A DNA stretch of 64,000 nucleotides from Escarpia spicata (taxonomy: Eukaryota > Annelida > Polychaeta > Sabellida > Siboglinidae). Under the pieces are notes generated by a model. The model did not search any database and was not told the DNA's origin. It was given only the letters and a program-made list of their open reading frames with translations. The stretch lies in the NCBI GenBank assembly GCA_963995525.1, contig OZ023206.1:22498871-22562870 (forward strand), in the 5' to 3' direction. A program made the position numbers and the translations under genes. Positions 1-12,439 of this stretch are shown piece after piece (positions within the stretch are counted from its first letter, which is position 1; every line of letters begins with the position of its first letter).

Positions 1-2552
1 AAGTACTTGATTTCTTGATCGTAGTAGTCAGATAAGTAAGAGTCATCTGCTGCAAGTCTGTTTAAGGTGATACCCTTTTTGACGTTCAAGCAACCCCATA
101 TAGCAAAACCTAAGTACACTAGATAGATATGCAGTAGTAATATCTTGAAGGGTCGAGTTGACAGCAATCCACCCCACGAGTCCCTGAAGAATGTCATTGC
201 CCTCACGTCTGCCGTCTTTTTGGGGTCTTCCGTTTTCTCCACCGTGTATCCGCCCGTGCACAATAGCCGGAAGATGGCGCTGCGGTGTCCTGCGAAACAA
301 TAAGCGAAGACACTAGCAGAATGACACGAACACAAGGGATTGTGACATAGTTTTTTATCAATGTTCCGTTAAGCACTTTAAAGTATTTTGGTTAAACTGG
401 CATTTTGGATATCGCATTTGATGATCAACGCATAACAACCTTTAATTTCCTTTTCTGAGCTTCTCCTGACCAGCACTTTTTCTCATTGAATTACAACAAT
501 TTATCGTCGAACTGCATAAGTCTCAATACCCGAAAATACTGTTTCGAATATGTGGACAACCAACTATTGGCGATGGAAGCCGACTTTACAAAGAACGTGT
601 TTAACCATAATATGCTTCAGTTATAATCTTTGTATGTTGACCACTGTTTGTGGTCTCTTTTTGGTTTCCCTGTAGCTACCTGGATATCCTAGTAGCTTAA
701 GAGAGTATCCGTACAATATATCTACCTGCTAGTGACTTGGGAACAGCTTTCATGCAAATGGCGGGATGCCTGTTTCTTGCCTCTCGGTGTCCTGTCAGCA
801 CCATGCAGGCGGCGAAGAATGTTATTTGATAGAAATAGTCGAACGAGATGGCAATAGTCCCGTAAGTGCAGAAGATTCGCACCGACCGAAACTTCGTGAT
901 TGCCCCGATGCCAATCGACAAAACGTCAGTAAGGCTTGTGATTGTGATCGACAACGCCGCTTCAGAGAACGCTCTGCCCATGCGCTCTTCAACAGACAAC
1001 CGGAAGTCGGTTTGACGCCATGCTGCCAGCATGACAAACATGTCGTCGACGCCAATTCCTGCCGTGTTAAGGTACATAACGTGAAACAACGTATACAAAT
1101 TACGGCTAAATGTGTTATCAACATAACTAAGTATATGCACAGATGATGTACGTTTTATTTTATTCGTATTTAAAGTACCTGTTTTAATGTATGTTTAGGT
1201 ATGTATAGTTATTTAGCAATTTTGTGTAACTTTGTATTGGTGGTTTATATATTGTATTGTGCTTTGAATCATTACATTGGATCTCGTGTTACATTAAAGT
1301 AATTATTATACTGAGTTCGGTCGAAGGTCACATATATACACCGAATAATTTAGAAAACTTTGATAAAAACAGCTTATGTCTACGCAAATTCATGTGATAG
1401 AATTCCAAACTAAGCCAGTCATTCTTGTTGTGACGAAGACTAGTCGTTCAGAAATTAGGCAGAACAAAATGCGTACATATGTAAAAATGGCAAACATAGG
1501 CAATTACCTGTTGTGTAATAAACACATTGTCATACTGGCGGCAAAAAATATGACTTACCAAGAACGAGAAAAGGAATCGCGTTGACCATGTCAATGAAAG
1601 GAACTCCAACGTGAAGCACGAGACCAAACGACGAGACTACAGCGAGACCGGCCGAGAGTACAATGAGACTTCCGAGCCTCGGTTTACTGTGCACACAATC
1701 TGCGCTCATGCAGGACACAATCGAGAAGGTGATTAGAACGGTTGACACAACTGGGATCAATGGAAAGACTGCATCTGCATTCCGCTTCAGTTCGTCTTCG
1801 AGAGAGTGAGCGGTGAACCGCGTTACAGTGATGTGCCTGTGTGTTTTGTTGGCGAGGGTTGAAAGGAATGTCTCTTGCCATTTTTTGACAATCTCAGTAT
1901 ATTTTTTGCCAGACCGCAGGTAATAGTACAAGGACCAGGCTTTTGCTTTCGTTCCGCCGGCTGTCGTCACTCCACCAATGGTACTTCCAAGAAACACTCT
2001 CGCATTGACAGATCCGGGTCCTCGCGGAATCGTTTGAACGGGATACGATAAGTGGCTAACATTAATATTCATATCATCTTGCAATGTAATAAGCGCGTCT
2101 GTCGCGTTCTCACACGAACCTGCGCACAGGTCTCTGTAGCAGTAATTCGTCCTGTCTATGTCCACTATGATACGTCGAATGTCCGTGTCTAGTTGTTTGA
2201 CTTCGTCGAAAACTTGAGATGACAACACGTTCCCATCAGTCTCCTTTGACGTCACAATCATGCGTCCGTATTCACCGAGAGTTGTCATTCTGGTGGCGCT
2301 AAACTCTTCTGATCTATCGAATTCGTTGAACAGATGTTGCATAATGGAGCGTTCATCCTTTGAGCGGGCACCTTCGGGTGAGAACAACTTTTCTACGTCA
2401 TATTCTGAATGGAAGTTGTAGAATCCCGATCCGAACGCCGCGGTCAAGAGCAGCGGACAAACGAGGAACCATATCGGATGGCGGGCTATGAAGCGGCCGT
2501 AAACGTAGAATACTCTACTTAGCGGTTTCTCAATGCAGTCGAACTGCACCAT
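1..2552 (-). CDS. Patched domain-containing (PTCHD3-like) gene A, 3' end outside the window
   Basis: Multi-pass membrane protein of the Patched/PTCHD branch of the RND superfamily; no substrate can be read from sequence. Three coding exons are visible: 1559-2552 (ATG at 2552), 726-1058 (333 nt) and 1-289, which runs off the left edge. Both introns are GT-AG and phase 1 (donors GTAAGT and GTAGAT). Residues ~29-48 form the first membrane helix, followed by a large Cys-containing loop. Exon 1 ends inside the sterol-sensing domain, and exon 2 opens with GIGVDDMFVML, the RND/Patched GxxxDD motif. Exon 3 resumes with a Cys-containing loop and another hydrophobic segment. No frame breaks are seen. 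An AG acceptor at 2609-2610 and a 5' UTR shared with gene B (GTGAAGTAACA just before ATG) imply a noncoding upstream exon. It is head to head with gene B. Family assignment is strong; orthology to vertebrate PTCHD3 specifically is inference. Confidence 0.88.
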
Positions 2553-2608
2553 TGTCTCTCTGTGTTACTTCACGTTGTCTGTAGCATGCACGTCAATACT
2601 TCACCGTA

Positions 2609-2960
2609 CTGAAAAATAAGTCAAACGTAAAGTTGTATTATGCATGTATAGGCCTATATATAGGAATCAGAAAAAGAAGAAGGCCACTGAGGAGGTGGAG
2701 TGACCAAATTAGACAGGGCACTGGAAATTTTACATAGTTGCCAACTCGTCATAAAACGGAGACATATTCTAACACCCAATTTTATTAATAAATCGTCTAC
2801 AATAAATGTGCTACTCATGCTTTTTTGTTGCCCATTTTGCACGGCACCTGTAATGCTAGAATAAATTTCTCCCATTTTGCTCAACGTTGCAGACACATGT
2901 TGTTCTAGCAATGCATGTATATCACATTTCATTTTACTACAATTTAACCTTCCCTCCTCC
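2609..2960. other. Non-coding sequence upstream of gene A
   Basis: Probable 5' intron or upstream sequence of gene A beyond the acceptor at 2609. No coding signal or named repeat is seen before the CA repeat begins. Confidence 0.4.
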
Positions 2961-3085
2961 CCCTACACACGTACGCATGCACGCACGCACGCGCACACGT
3001 ACACACGCACACACGCACACACACACCCACACACGCACACACACACCCACACACGCACACACACACGCACGCACGCACACGCCTC
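2961..3085. repeat. (CA)n microsatellite with ACGC/ACCC interruptions
   Basis: Imperfect CA repeat rich in CACG and CACC interruptions. It abuts the 5' end of the LINE that follows, which may be the truncation point of that LINE copy. Confidence 0.9.
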
Positions 3086-3086
3086 T

Positions 3087-5985
3087 ATGCTGTGTTTTAC
3101 GGAAAGATGCAACGACCCCTGACGCGGCAGTGACACCCCTTGGTCATGCTCTGTTTAGAGCGGACCGATCGAGCGAACTGACGGACATGCAGCGGGGTGG
3201 TGGCGTGTGCTTTTTTGTGAATCAGCTGCGGTGTAATGACGCTTGTCTCTTTTTCGTTTTCTCGTGAACTGGAACCTCTAACTATCAATTGCAAGCCGTT
3301 CTATTCCCCGAGAGAGTTCTCTTCGGTCGTGCTGTTGGGTGTTTACATCCCCCTGATGCCAGTGCTACCAAGGCAGTCGGTCAGTTGGCTGCTCAGGTGG
3401 TGGCAGCAGAATCGACTCATCCTGACAGCGTAGTCATCATTCTGGGTGACTTTAATCTCACAAATTTGAAGAAGGTACTGCTCTGGTACAAGCAGCACGT
3501 AGACTGTGCCACACGCCATAGCAATGTCCTGGATCACTGTTACACAGTCTTTAAGGATGCGTACCGTGCCACCACCAGGGCTCCCCTCGGAGAGTCTGAT
3601 CACGCTAAGGTCATCCTCATCCCCACGTACCGACAAAAACTAAAAAGGTTGAAGCCATAAAAGAAGATTGTCAAGAAGCGGACGGACCAGTCGACTGCAG
3701 CTCTTCGTGGATCCCTGGAGTGCACAGATTGGGACATGTTTAAAGAGACATGTTCTGACCTAGACTTGTACGCTGACACCGTGACATCCTACATCAACTG
3801 GTGTGAGGAGCTGTGCATGGAGACAAAGACTGTCACCCTGTATGGCAACGATAAACCTTGGTTCACCAGGAACATCAAGCAGAAACTGGCGGCGAAGAAC
3901 GCGGCGTTCATCAGCGACAGCAGGGAAGAATTCAGGAGAGCTAAGTGCGAGGCGCAGAAGGCGGTCAAGAAGGCCAAATTCGCATACAAACGAAAAACTT
4001 GAGGACCAGTTCGCTTCCAACAACATCAGATCTGGCCTGCGGCAGATTACGCAGCACAAGGAGCACGCAGCGGCTATCAACAGCAGTGACCCCCTCATTC
4101 CCTGATCAGCTGAACGACTTTTACAGCAGATTTGACAAGCTTAACTATTCTCCAGAGCAGAGCCCACTTCCAGCAGGCACCTCTCTGTCTCCGCCCTTTA
4201 TAGTCCAGGAAGCTGAGGTGAGGAAACTGTTCAGGAGACAGAGCACGCGGAAGGGCTTCCGGATCCAGACAACATCTCCACATCTACCCTGAAGAACTGC
4301 GCCAACCAACTCTCTGCGGTGTTTACGGACATCTACAACTCCTCTATCCTGCAGTGCAGAGTTCCAGTCTGCTTCAAAACTTCCACTGTCATACCCATTC
4401 CCAAGAAGTCCAACATGACCGGGCTGAACGACTACCGCCCAGTGGCACTGACCTCAGTCGCCATGAAAGTATTCGAACGCATAGTACTCAAGTACCTGAA
4501 GTCAGCCACCGACGGCCTCCTGGACTCGCACCAGTTTGCATATCAAGCAAACAGATCAGTAGACGATGCGGTAGCTTTAGGTCTCCTTATCCTGTTAATT
4601 GACTTCAGCTCAGCATTTAACACCATAATCCCATTCAAGCTGTTCGATAAACTTTCATTGTTTAATGTACATCCTGCCATGTGTCACTGGATCCTTAACT
4701 TTCTTCTTCACAGGCCTCAATCTGTCAGAGTCAACAACTCTATCTCCAGACCTCTTATCCTAAATACAGGTGCCCCACAAGGTTGTGTGCTATCCCCCTT
4801 CCTGTTTACTATCTTCACAAATGACTGTGTCTCCGTGGACCAATCGGTCCTTGTGATCAAGTTTTCCGATGACACTAATGTGGAGGGCTGCATTGAGAAT
4901 GCGGATGAGACGCCATACAGGCAGGAAGTTCAGATAATGGTTGGCTGGTGTACGGATAACAATCTCGAATTGAACGTTTCAAAGACTAAAGAAATGATTG
5001 TTGATTTTCGTAGAAAGAAGACACCCATCCACCCTATTTCGATAAATGGCGTGGAGGTCGAGCAGGTTGAATCTTTTAGTTTCCTTGGAACAACAATTTC
5101 AAACGATCTCAGCTGGTGAACAAACACACTGTGCATTACAAAAAAGGCACAAAAACGCCTGTTCTTCCTGAGGCAGCTAAGGAGATTATGATACGATTCT
5201 ACCGCATTGACAGTATCCTCATTTTCTCGATTGTAGTGTGGTTTGGCCGCGCCAGTCAGGAGGAGAAACAACGGCTAGAAGTTATCGTGAAGGGCGCATC
5301 TAGAATCATTGGACGCGAGATGCCATCCATTGAATCTATTTACCATGCTCGCTGTGCGCGAAAATCCAAGACCTTTGTACGGGATACTACCCACCCAGCC
5401 AACCATCTTTTTGAACTTCTTCCCTCTGGCAAGCGCTATAGAAGTATTAACACAAGGACCACTAGACTTCAAAATAGGCTGTGAGTCACTTGAACCGCGA
5501 GATGCCATGATACTGTTTTCAGTTGGTTTAGATTTAATGTCGCCGTGCTAAATTATTGATTTATTATTTTTTTATTTTTTTTATTTTTTATTTTTTTTAT
5601 TTATTTATATATATTTTTTTTATTTGCTAATTTGATAAAGCTTAGTTTTTATATCGTCAGCAATTTTTTATTTATTTATTCAACTACATGTATACTTTTT
5701 AACTTTTTAGGTAATATTCAGTCGGTATTAATATTATGTTATCATATTCACTTTATGTCAATAGATGTACGACTGTCTTAAAATATGTTGGCAGTTGGCC
5801 TTGGTTTAAATTTATACTAGTTTTAGCATAGTTTCATAATGTTTCTGATTGTATATTTTGCGTGTGCATGATGGGGGCAGGGGAGACAAGCGTGCATGTA
5901 TGTTGACGCCACAACGCCAAGAATTCCTCGTACATTTTAAATGCTACTTGGTAATAAACAGTCTGAATCAGTCTGAATCAGTATC
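3087..5985 (+). mobile_element. L2-like non-LTR retrotransposon (LINE), 5'-truncated and decayed
   Basis: Translated pieces follow the order of a jockey/CR1/L2-type ORF2. The endonuclease part (~3120-3660) has a GGGVCFFVN-like segment, an ILGDFN motif and a GESDHAK block. A linker follows (3736-4110), then the reverse transcriptase (4319-5119), then a C-terminal segment to ~5550. The frame is broken by a stop at 3658, shifts near 4000 and 4258, and a stop at 5117, so it is a dead copy. After the ORF lies a T/A-rich tract (5555-5700). The end at 5960-5985 is a short tandem TCTGAATCAG repeat, as expected for an L2/CR1-type 3' tail. Clade assignment is from remembered motif style only. Confidence 0.82.
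4319..5119 (+). pseudogene. Reverse transcriptase domain of the L2-like LINE
   Basis: A 266-residue open segment containing RT blocks in order: NDYRPVALTSVAMKVFERIV, then LIDFSSAFNTI (motif A Asp), GAPQGCVLSPFLFTIF (motif B) and KFSDDTNVEGC (motif C, FSDD in place of the usual Y/FADD), followed by the thumb-like LELNVSKTKEMIVDFRR. The catalytic Asp residues are present, but the flanking ORF is broken, so it is a remnant of ORF2. Confidence 0.85.
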
Positions 5986-6484
5986 GCGATACAGACTACA
6001 TTGACTAGAATACAAACAAGGAGGTTGTTGCTCACGAATGCATGTGGTCACGCGGACAAGGCGACGATACTGCAGACGTCACGTCATCACTCATAACTAT
6101 GAGGTCCAAATTGCTTGCGCGCTTGAAAACAGAATAGTGTGTAACGATTTACATAGATTATAGTTAGATAATATGAGTTTTTGTCTTTCAGGATGAAAAG
6201 CTTTTTTGTGTAGCAACGTAGTGAGCACCTAGCAAATAAGCTAGGTGGTAAAAACAACCTGTTTCCCCTCTAATGCTGCACACCCCTATAAATCGCCCCA
6301 GCGATTAATTAAGGTGGCCCAGAATGCTAATTCAACCACGTCATCAAAGCGGCATGCGATTGGCCGGCAGCGCGTGCGCGGGAAAATGTTTGCAATAGGA
6401 ACAGAGATTCGAGGTTCTCGTTCAGTTCGATTCGCATTGCCGTCCGGAACACTCCGCCTTCACTTATCATCAACAAGTTCGATT
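5986..6484. other. Intergenic sequence, no recognised feature
   Basis: Contains a TATCGCGATA palindrome near 5990 (similar TATCG-rich sequence recurs near 7950-8030) and a GC-rich patch at 6340-6390. No supported gene. Confidence 0.4.
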
Positions 6485-6564
6485 CCCTCCCACCCTCCCA
6501 CCCTCCCACCCTCCCACCCTCCCACCCTCCCACCCTCCCACCCTCCCACCCTCCCACCCTCCCA
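6485..6564. repeat. 8-bp minisatellite (CCCTCCCA)n
   Basis: About ten near-perfect copies of CCCTCCCA. Any ORF across it simply translates the repeat. Confidence 0.93.
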
Positions 6565-7040
6565 GTGTGTCTCTGGTGTACATGTATTGCTTTTCATATA
6601 AACCTGCAATTTAGCATGTTCAATATCAGATCACTAGATGTTCCATGAATGTTATCAAGGGGGTTCTAGCCCCCCTCCCCACACTTTTGTATATATAGCA
6701 AATTGCGGTAAATACTCTAGCTAGTACTATCTTTTTACCTTGAATTTATATATTGTAAATCTGTGACAGTTTGTGTGCTGTAAATATGTCTAACAGCATT
6801 CAAGGATTTTTTTGTCAATAACTAGCTAGAATGGAAAACTATTATATGTGTACAAATTGTAGTACATAATATATGTGGTACATAGATCGGTAATCTTTAT
6901 GTGAAATGCATTGTATAGATTTTCTGTGCACCGTGGCAATCCCTGTGAATTAATAAATTTTGATTGCCCATTACCAACCTACGCAATAGTTGGTGTAACT
7001 CTATACAAACAGAGAAAGGGCTGCATGAACAATTCTGTAA
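6565..7040. other. AT-rich intergenic sequence
   Basis: No gene or repeat I can support. The flank leads directly into the 51-bp minisatellite. Confidence 0.4.
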
Positions 7041-7805
7041 CACATGTAATCATACATACACTGGGGGTGAGGGGGTACCGAGCGGAAGTAGCACATGTCA
7101 TCATACATACACTGGGGGTGAGGGGGTACCGAGCGGAAGTAGCACATGTCATCATACTTACACTGGGGGTGAGGGGGTACCGAGCGGAAGTAACACATGT
7201 CATCATACATACACTGGGGTTGAGGGGTTACCGAGCGGAAGTAACACATGTCATCATACATACACTGGGGTTGAGGGGTTACCGAGTGGAAGTAACACAT
7301 GTCATCATACATACACTGGGGGTGAGGGGGTACCGAGTGGAAGTAGCACATGTCATACTACATACACTGGGGGTGAGGGGGTACCGAGTGGAAGTAGCAC
7401 ATGTCATCATTCATACACTTGGGGTGAGGGGGTACCGAGCGGAAGTAACACATGTCATCATACATACACAGGGGGTGAGGGGGTACCGAGCGGAAGTAGC
7501 ACATGTCATCATACATACACTGGGGCTGAGGGGGTACCTATTGGAAGTAGCACATGTCATCATACATACACTAGGGGTGAGGGGGTACCGAGTGGAAGTA
7601 GCACATGTCATCATTCATACACTTGGGGTGAGGGGGTACCGAGCGGAAGTAACACATGTCATCATACATACACAGGGGGTGAGGGGGTACCGAGCGGAAG
7701 TAGCACATGTCATCATACATACACTGGGGCTGAGAGGGTACCTATTGGAAGTAGCACATGTCATCATACATACACTGGGGGTGAGGGGGTACCGAGCGGA
7801 AGTAG
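7041..7805. repeat. 51-bp minisatellite, 15 copies, with a 204-bp higher-order repeat
   Basis: Fifteen units of 51 bp, each starting CACATGTCATCATACATACA and ending in a GGTACCGAGCGGAAGTA-like segment. Because 51 is a multiple of 3, two plus-strand frames and several minus-strand frames stay open right through the array. Units 8-11 (7398-7601) and 12-15 (7602-7805) share the same variant order, indicating a recent four-unit duplication. No start context, conserved flank or domain suggests a protein. Confidence 0.95.
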
Positions 7806-8963
7806 TACATGAAATACACGTACTACATGTTATAACTCGATTTGTTATCGATACACAGACAGTTGTGGTTTGCGCTGGACATTTATTGCTTCACAAAGGT
7901 GGCGCGAATACTGTTTTGCCTACCGCTATCGTACGGTATCGCAGCGTATCGCGATGTGGATATTGTGTATCGTGTACCGTACCGTGCGGTGTGTATCGCG
8001 ATACATCGGTGCACCGGTGTATCGTTCCGGGGCTAGTAAACAGACCCAAAGATTACTTGTATTCTACCACGCTAATTGAATTATCACTCTAAACGATGAG
8101 AAGGTGGAATAATGTGCCGAGGGGTAGTGTTGGAGATTTCGACGGGTGGTACAGTGTTGGGAAATGTTCGCTATACCGAGGGGGATTGGACATTTCGAGG
8201 GGTATTGTAAGAAAGTTATCTCGGTGCCGAGGACGGGTCGTGTCTGGGGAATTTCCTCGCTGCCGTTCATCAGATTTTACGGAGACTCAATTAATTTATT
8301 TTGACGTCACGATTTCAAATCATCCGTATTATATATAATATGTTACAATACACAACACAACACTACAGTACACATTGGCGGATCCAGGGGGCCTGAGGAT
8401 GCGTGCCCCAAAGACCTAGGGATTTGGAGTGCCCTTAGGCCTTTTTAATGGGCGCACGTGACCGTGCCCCCAGATCCTTGGAAATGTGCCCCCTGCGCTC
8501 ACTAAGCTACAGTATACAAATTATTATCAATGCAAATCACCACAATGCAATATATTATATCATATCACACAATACCACTGTACCTTGCAGTGGCTGGCAC
8601 CATCTGCTTAGCAAGTATTTCATCTCTAACCTGGTGTTGTCCACGATTGTTGCTAGAGCGAAAGAGTCGAACTCAACATCTCTAACAGCCGCCGTTGCTG
8701 ATGAATTCCGTATCGTCAGCGTAATCGACGCCCAGCGGTAGGGTGGCATCGGCTGGTGAACGCGTGGATCGCGAATTGCACACCCTGGTACACTGCAAAT
8801 AACACCAGAGTGAGGTTATCGCCTTGTTGCGTGCCGATTGAAGTCGCGAATGCGTGACAATTGCCTGTTGATAAACGCAGTTCGAGCGAGATGCCCGCGA
8901 GTATGAAGCTAACCGCTAGACCGACTCGCTGATGATTGTTTGCAGTGTGTCTAGAAGTTAGTG
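7806..8963. other. Intergenic sequence with TATCG-palindrome tract and a short GGCGGATCCAGGGG element
   Basis: 7920-8035 is rich in GTATCGCGATAC-like palindromes. 8375-8500 begins GGCGGATCCAGGGG and contains two inverted GTGCCCC/GGGGCAC-type patches, a style common to short DNA-transposon relics, but ends could not be defined. No gene is supported. Confidence 0.35.
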
Positions 8964-9292
8964 TTCGGAGCGCAGTGGCGCAGTACTAGAGCATCGGACT
9001 CTCAATCGAGAGAACCCGAGTTCGAATATTGTGCTGTCCTGTCGAACCTTGGGCAAGTTCGTTCACTCTACGTTGCTCCAGTTCACTCAACTGTATGAAT
9101 GAGTACCTGGCTGTGTAGACAGTGATGAGTATTTATGTATCTTCGCATATTAATTGCAGCGGGGCTGAATGCTTCCCATGGAAGTCGAGATGGTGTTCGA
9201 TTGAATAGGTCTGCCTGGAAGTAAAGTGTAAAGCGCTTTGAGCAGTTCTGAAGGACTGGATATTGCGCTATAGAAGAACGTACCATTTAATC
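8964..9292 (+). mobile_element. tRNA-derived SINE
   Basis: The head resembles a tRNA: an A-box-like TGGCGCAGTACTAGAGC at ~8976-8992 and a B-box-like GAGTTCGAATA near 9019. A body follows (TTGCTCCAGTTCACTCAACTG ... GAGTACCTGGCTG). The 3' tail contains GTAAAGCGCTTTGAG and ATTGCGCTATAGAA, the style of LINE-related SINE tails. It is not a functional tRNA gene: the acceptor and anticodon arms do not fold into a convincing cloverleaf by eye. The SINE family name is unknown. Confidence 0.72.
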
Positions 9293-9329
9293 GCGACGGT
9301 GAGGGAGGGACGATCGAAGACGCAACTGA

Positions 9330-9432
9330 GGTCAATGCTAAACAATTCGACCGACATGCGCTGACGGTATGCATAGCCAACAACACCCAAAGACAAATTC
9401 GGCCGTGCTTCGTCTGCGTTGGAACCCATATT
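9330..9432. repeat. Dispersed ~100-bp repeat, copy 1
   Basis: Matches 12440-12540 in the same orientation, sharing CGACCGACATGC and GACACCCAAAGAC-like blocks and a GTCTGCGTTGGAACCCATAT end. Divergence is about 15-20 percent by eye. Confidence 0.7.
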
Positions 9433-10082
9433 GCGACTTAAATTTTCGGCGCGATTCTCCATTGAACGATTAGTCTTTCGGAGTGGCGATAGAAATCTGG
9501 TTATATATACAATTCACATTACACATTTTAAAAATAAGTAGTAGGGCCTAATTTGTGCAAGACGAATATGATTATTGATGAATGGCATATCCAGGAAAAT
9601 GCGGTAGATGAAACGCCATAAAATCCACAATTCTCAAGATATTAAAATGGCTTTGATATGAGTATGAAGAAGACCAATTCATCCATATAGTCCCCAATTG
9701 TTACGCTCTGGAGAAATGTAATAACTATTTTCTAATGGTGCTTGTTTGGCCACCCCTTCAGTAATTCCACACAGAAGTAGTTTTCGCAGAAATTGCAATA
9801 GTCTGAAGAAGAGTGAGGTCACACAGAAAGCTTGGTTTCCGGATGGACATGGGGAGATGTGCGTCGACATTTGCGCTCTGGTTGTCTTCGTGTTCGTTTA
9901 GCGTCGGTTACCCTCTCACTGGAGCAAAGCACCACAAGGTGGGTGGCATCTCAACATGACCGTAGGGGTGCGTGTTTCTCCCTGAAAATTGTTGTATTCG
10001 TTAACAAGTGCATCTGCTTCAGCAGCCCGGGGAGCACTACCCTTACCTGTGGGTAGGGGTGTGCAGCCGAAGGTCGCATTCC
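9433..10082. other. Intergenic sequence, no recognised feature
   Basis: Nothing coding or clearly repetitive is seen. Confidence 0.35.
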
Positions 10083-10460
10083 CCTACCCTTGATAAGGGC
10101 ATCCAATATAACAAAATATACCCTTGATCTAGGACAAATTTAAGAAAGTCACACTTTTTAAGTAAGTATTTAATTAATATAAACATAAACGTATGTATAG
10201 GTGTGTGTATTCCGACACATATATGCACATTGCACCTACATTGTCCCGAGTAGTTGCTGATATATACCGAAATATACGCGATAGATAACCGTGAATTATG
10301 CGATAAAAACCTAACCTAGTTCTAGGGAGAGTTCCACGAATTGATACCCTTGTCTCGGGAACTTCTGTATAATGTTGGCCCTTGTTCTAGGGAGAACATA
10401 TGAAAAACAGACCGTTGATCTAGGGAGCCTCGATAAAAAACGACCCTTCAAGTGGGCACA
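10083..10460. repeat. Degenerate array of CCCTTG-N-CTAGGG imperfect palindromes
   Basis: Repeated motifs such as CCCTTGATAAGGG, CCCTTGATCTAGG, CCCTTGTCTCGGGA and CCCTTGTTCTAGGGA occur at ~10086, 10121, 10314, 10348, 10380, 10413 and 10443. The last four are spaced ~30-33 bp. It looks like an old short-period repeat. Confidence 0.5.
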
Positions 10461-10814
10461 TACCGCTAGTATAGGCAGAGTCCCCCCCCGGGGGTTCAGC
10501 AGCAGAAGGCATTGAGGTCAATGTAAGCGATGCAATGGTGTCACGAAACCCAACCTTGTTGATGCACGTCCATTTCCGGTACGTCATCTATACCATCTTT
10601 AGACGCTCCGTTTTATCATCGACAACACACTCGATCAAAAAATGATCAGAAAAAAGCGCTAACGTTTTAGTGGGGGGGGGGGACAAAATAGGCACTCTTG
10701 ACCTTGTAGGTGTTTTGGCCAGAAAATCAACCTATGCACATATACAGAGATATCCAAATGACCATGAATAATGCCTCCTTTGTGTGTTATAATTATATAT
10801 CTTGTGCACTTGGG

Positions 10815-10925
10815 TGTTCTTGGTGTGCGTGAGCTGTTAGTTTTGGTTATCCAACTCTCGCTCGCTTTCGTGAACTGGTCAAGAGCATTACAAACGGTGG
10901 CGCCACCTCACGGCTCATGTGTAAT
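10815..10925. repeat. Dispersed repeat (GTGAGCTGTTAG ... GGTGGCGCCACCTCAC)
   Basis: About 110 bp, again present at ~32740-32845 and, shortened, at ~49385-49470. Shared blocks include GAGCTGTTAG, ACTCTCGCTCGCTTT and the palindromic GGTGGCGCCACC. Confidence 0.65.
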
Positions 10926-12207
10926 CAAGATTATTAAAATGGTTTCAACAATATTATCATTATGACAATATTACATATACGAGTCATAATTAAAGAAGAA
11001 TGTTGCTATGTTTGATTAGTTTACTTGTATTCAACGTGAATGCATACAAACCTAGAAGTGATATTATTCTTGATATCCTTTTAGCAACGAACAGAGTATA
11101 ACTACGTGTAGGGATTGCCCTGTTACATATTCATTAGAGCCACGGGTACAATTGACCAATGACTGTCTTACGTTTAAAATGCTAATAGCTAATAGCTCAA
11201 AAATAGTATAATGTACCAATTACATGACCAGCAGCAGCACGGTCGACATGCCTGAACAGATACGAATAACAATCGAGTAGATTCGATTCAATATATCAGA
11301 CAGATCGAAACTGTGCTTAAGGAGACCGAGAAAGCATGTTCGTCCGGTGCGCGTCTTGCACAACCAGTGCCAGTCGTACAGTGTCTGCAAGCATGAACAG
11401 TTTCGATTCGGTGTGTTGAGCTCAACGTTGTCAACATAACAACAATTGCAGGTTAGCGAACTCAGTAAAACTAAGTTGTAGTGTAATATAATGTGCATAT
11501 AATTTAAGTAGCCTACAATCATCTTTAATGTTTCACAAAACAAGACATCAATCTATAATCAAGGTTTGCATATGTATGTTCGTGGGTTTATTAACATGTT
11601 CCTCCGAGATTTGCGTCATTAATCTAGAACCCCTTGAAAGAAAAGATCAGCTGATAATATTGTATTACAAGTGCTAACGGTTTTCTGAAATACATGTGTT
11701 ACTAAGCGTCGTAAAGTAGACTAGTATTCCAAGTTATGTGTCTGGCGAACTGCAAAGACTAAGCTCTGTCCATACAACTTATATGCTGTGTCTTCAACGA
11801 GGTTATTCAATTATATAACTGGCATAGTATTATTGATTGTAGTTGCAAACAGTTTATTTTATAAAGGCACCGCGAGCCGATTGAGACTAGAACAGACTTT
11901 TAAGAGAACGTCAATACCGTATATTATTCTCATTGTAGTGCCAAGTAATTGAGTCGTTCCAGTGCCGCGTTCACAGATAGACCGTATTTGTGATAAATAG
12001 GACAAGACCATTATAGCACAAAGCGTGTTCACCAGGTGCTAGTCTTGCAAGGCCACCGTCTGTCGTTCCTTTGTGACTGCAAAACCAATTTCGATTTGAT
12101 GTGTTACGTTAGACGTTCTCAACATAACGACAGTTGCAGGTTGGCGATCTCAGTATAACTAGATTGTAACGCAGCATTGTGTACACACAACATAATCAGT
12201 CAATATA
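10926..12207. repeat. Intergenic sequence containing a diverged ~150-bp duplication
   Basis: 11340-11490 and 12025-12175 share order and sequence: a TTTCGATT(C/T)GGTGTGTT-like block, then GTTCTCAACATAACGACAGTTGCAGGTTGGCGA versus its relative in the first copy, then CAGTA(T/A)AACTA. No gene is supported in the rest. Confidence 0.5.
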
Positions 12208-12392
<185 letters not shown>

Positions 12393-12439
12393 AGAGAGTA
12401 TCGTGTTTTGTTTTGATTGAAATTAACCAGCGGGGAATT

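Noticed and set aside
766..1146. 126-residue plus-strand ORF opposite gene A exon 2
   Set aside because: Antisense shadow of a conserved exon. The same shadow appears opposite gene C exon 2 (62158-62487).
7041..7805. CRISPR-like array
   Set aside because: Units are contiguous 51-bp repeats with no unique spacers, in a eukaryotic context.
6911..8092. 393-residue and 282-residue ORFs suggesting a repeat protein
   Set aside because: They are frames through the 51-bp minisatellite. Period divisible by three keeps several frames open on both strands, with no domain or start context.
8976..9040. tRNA gene
   Set aside because: A- and B-box-like motifs are present but the cloverleaf is poor and a SINE body and tail follow directly.
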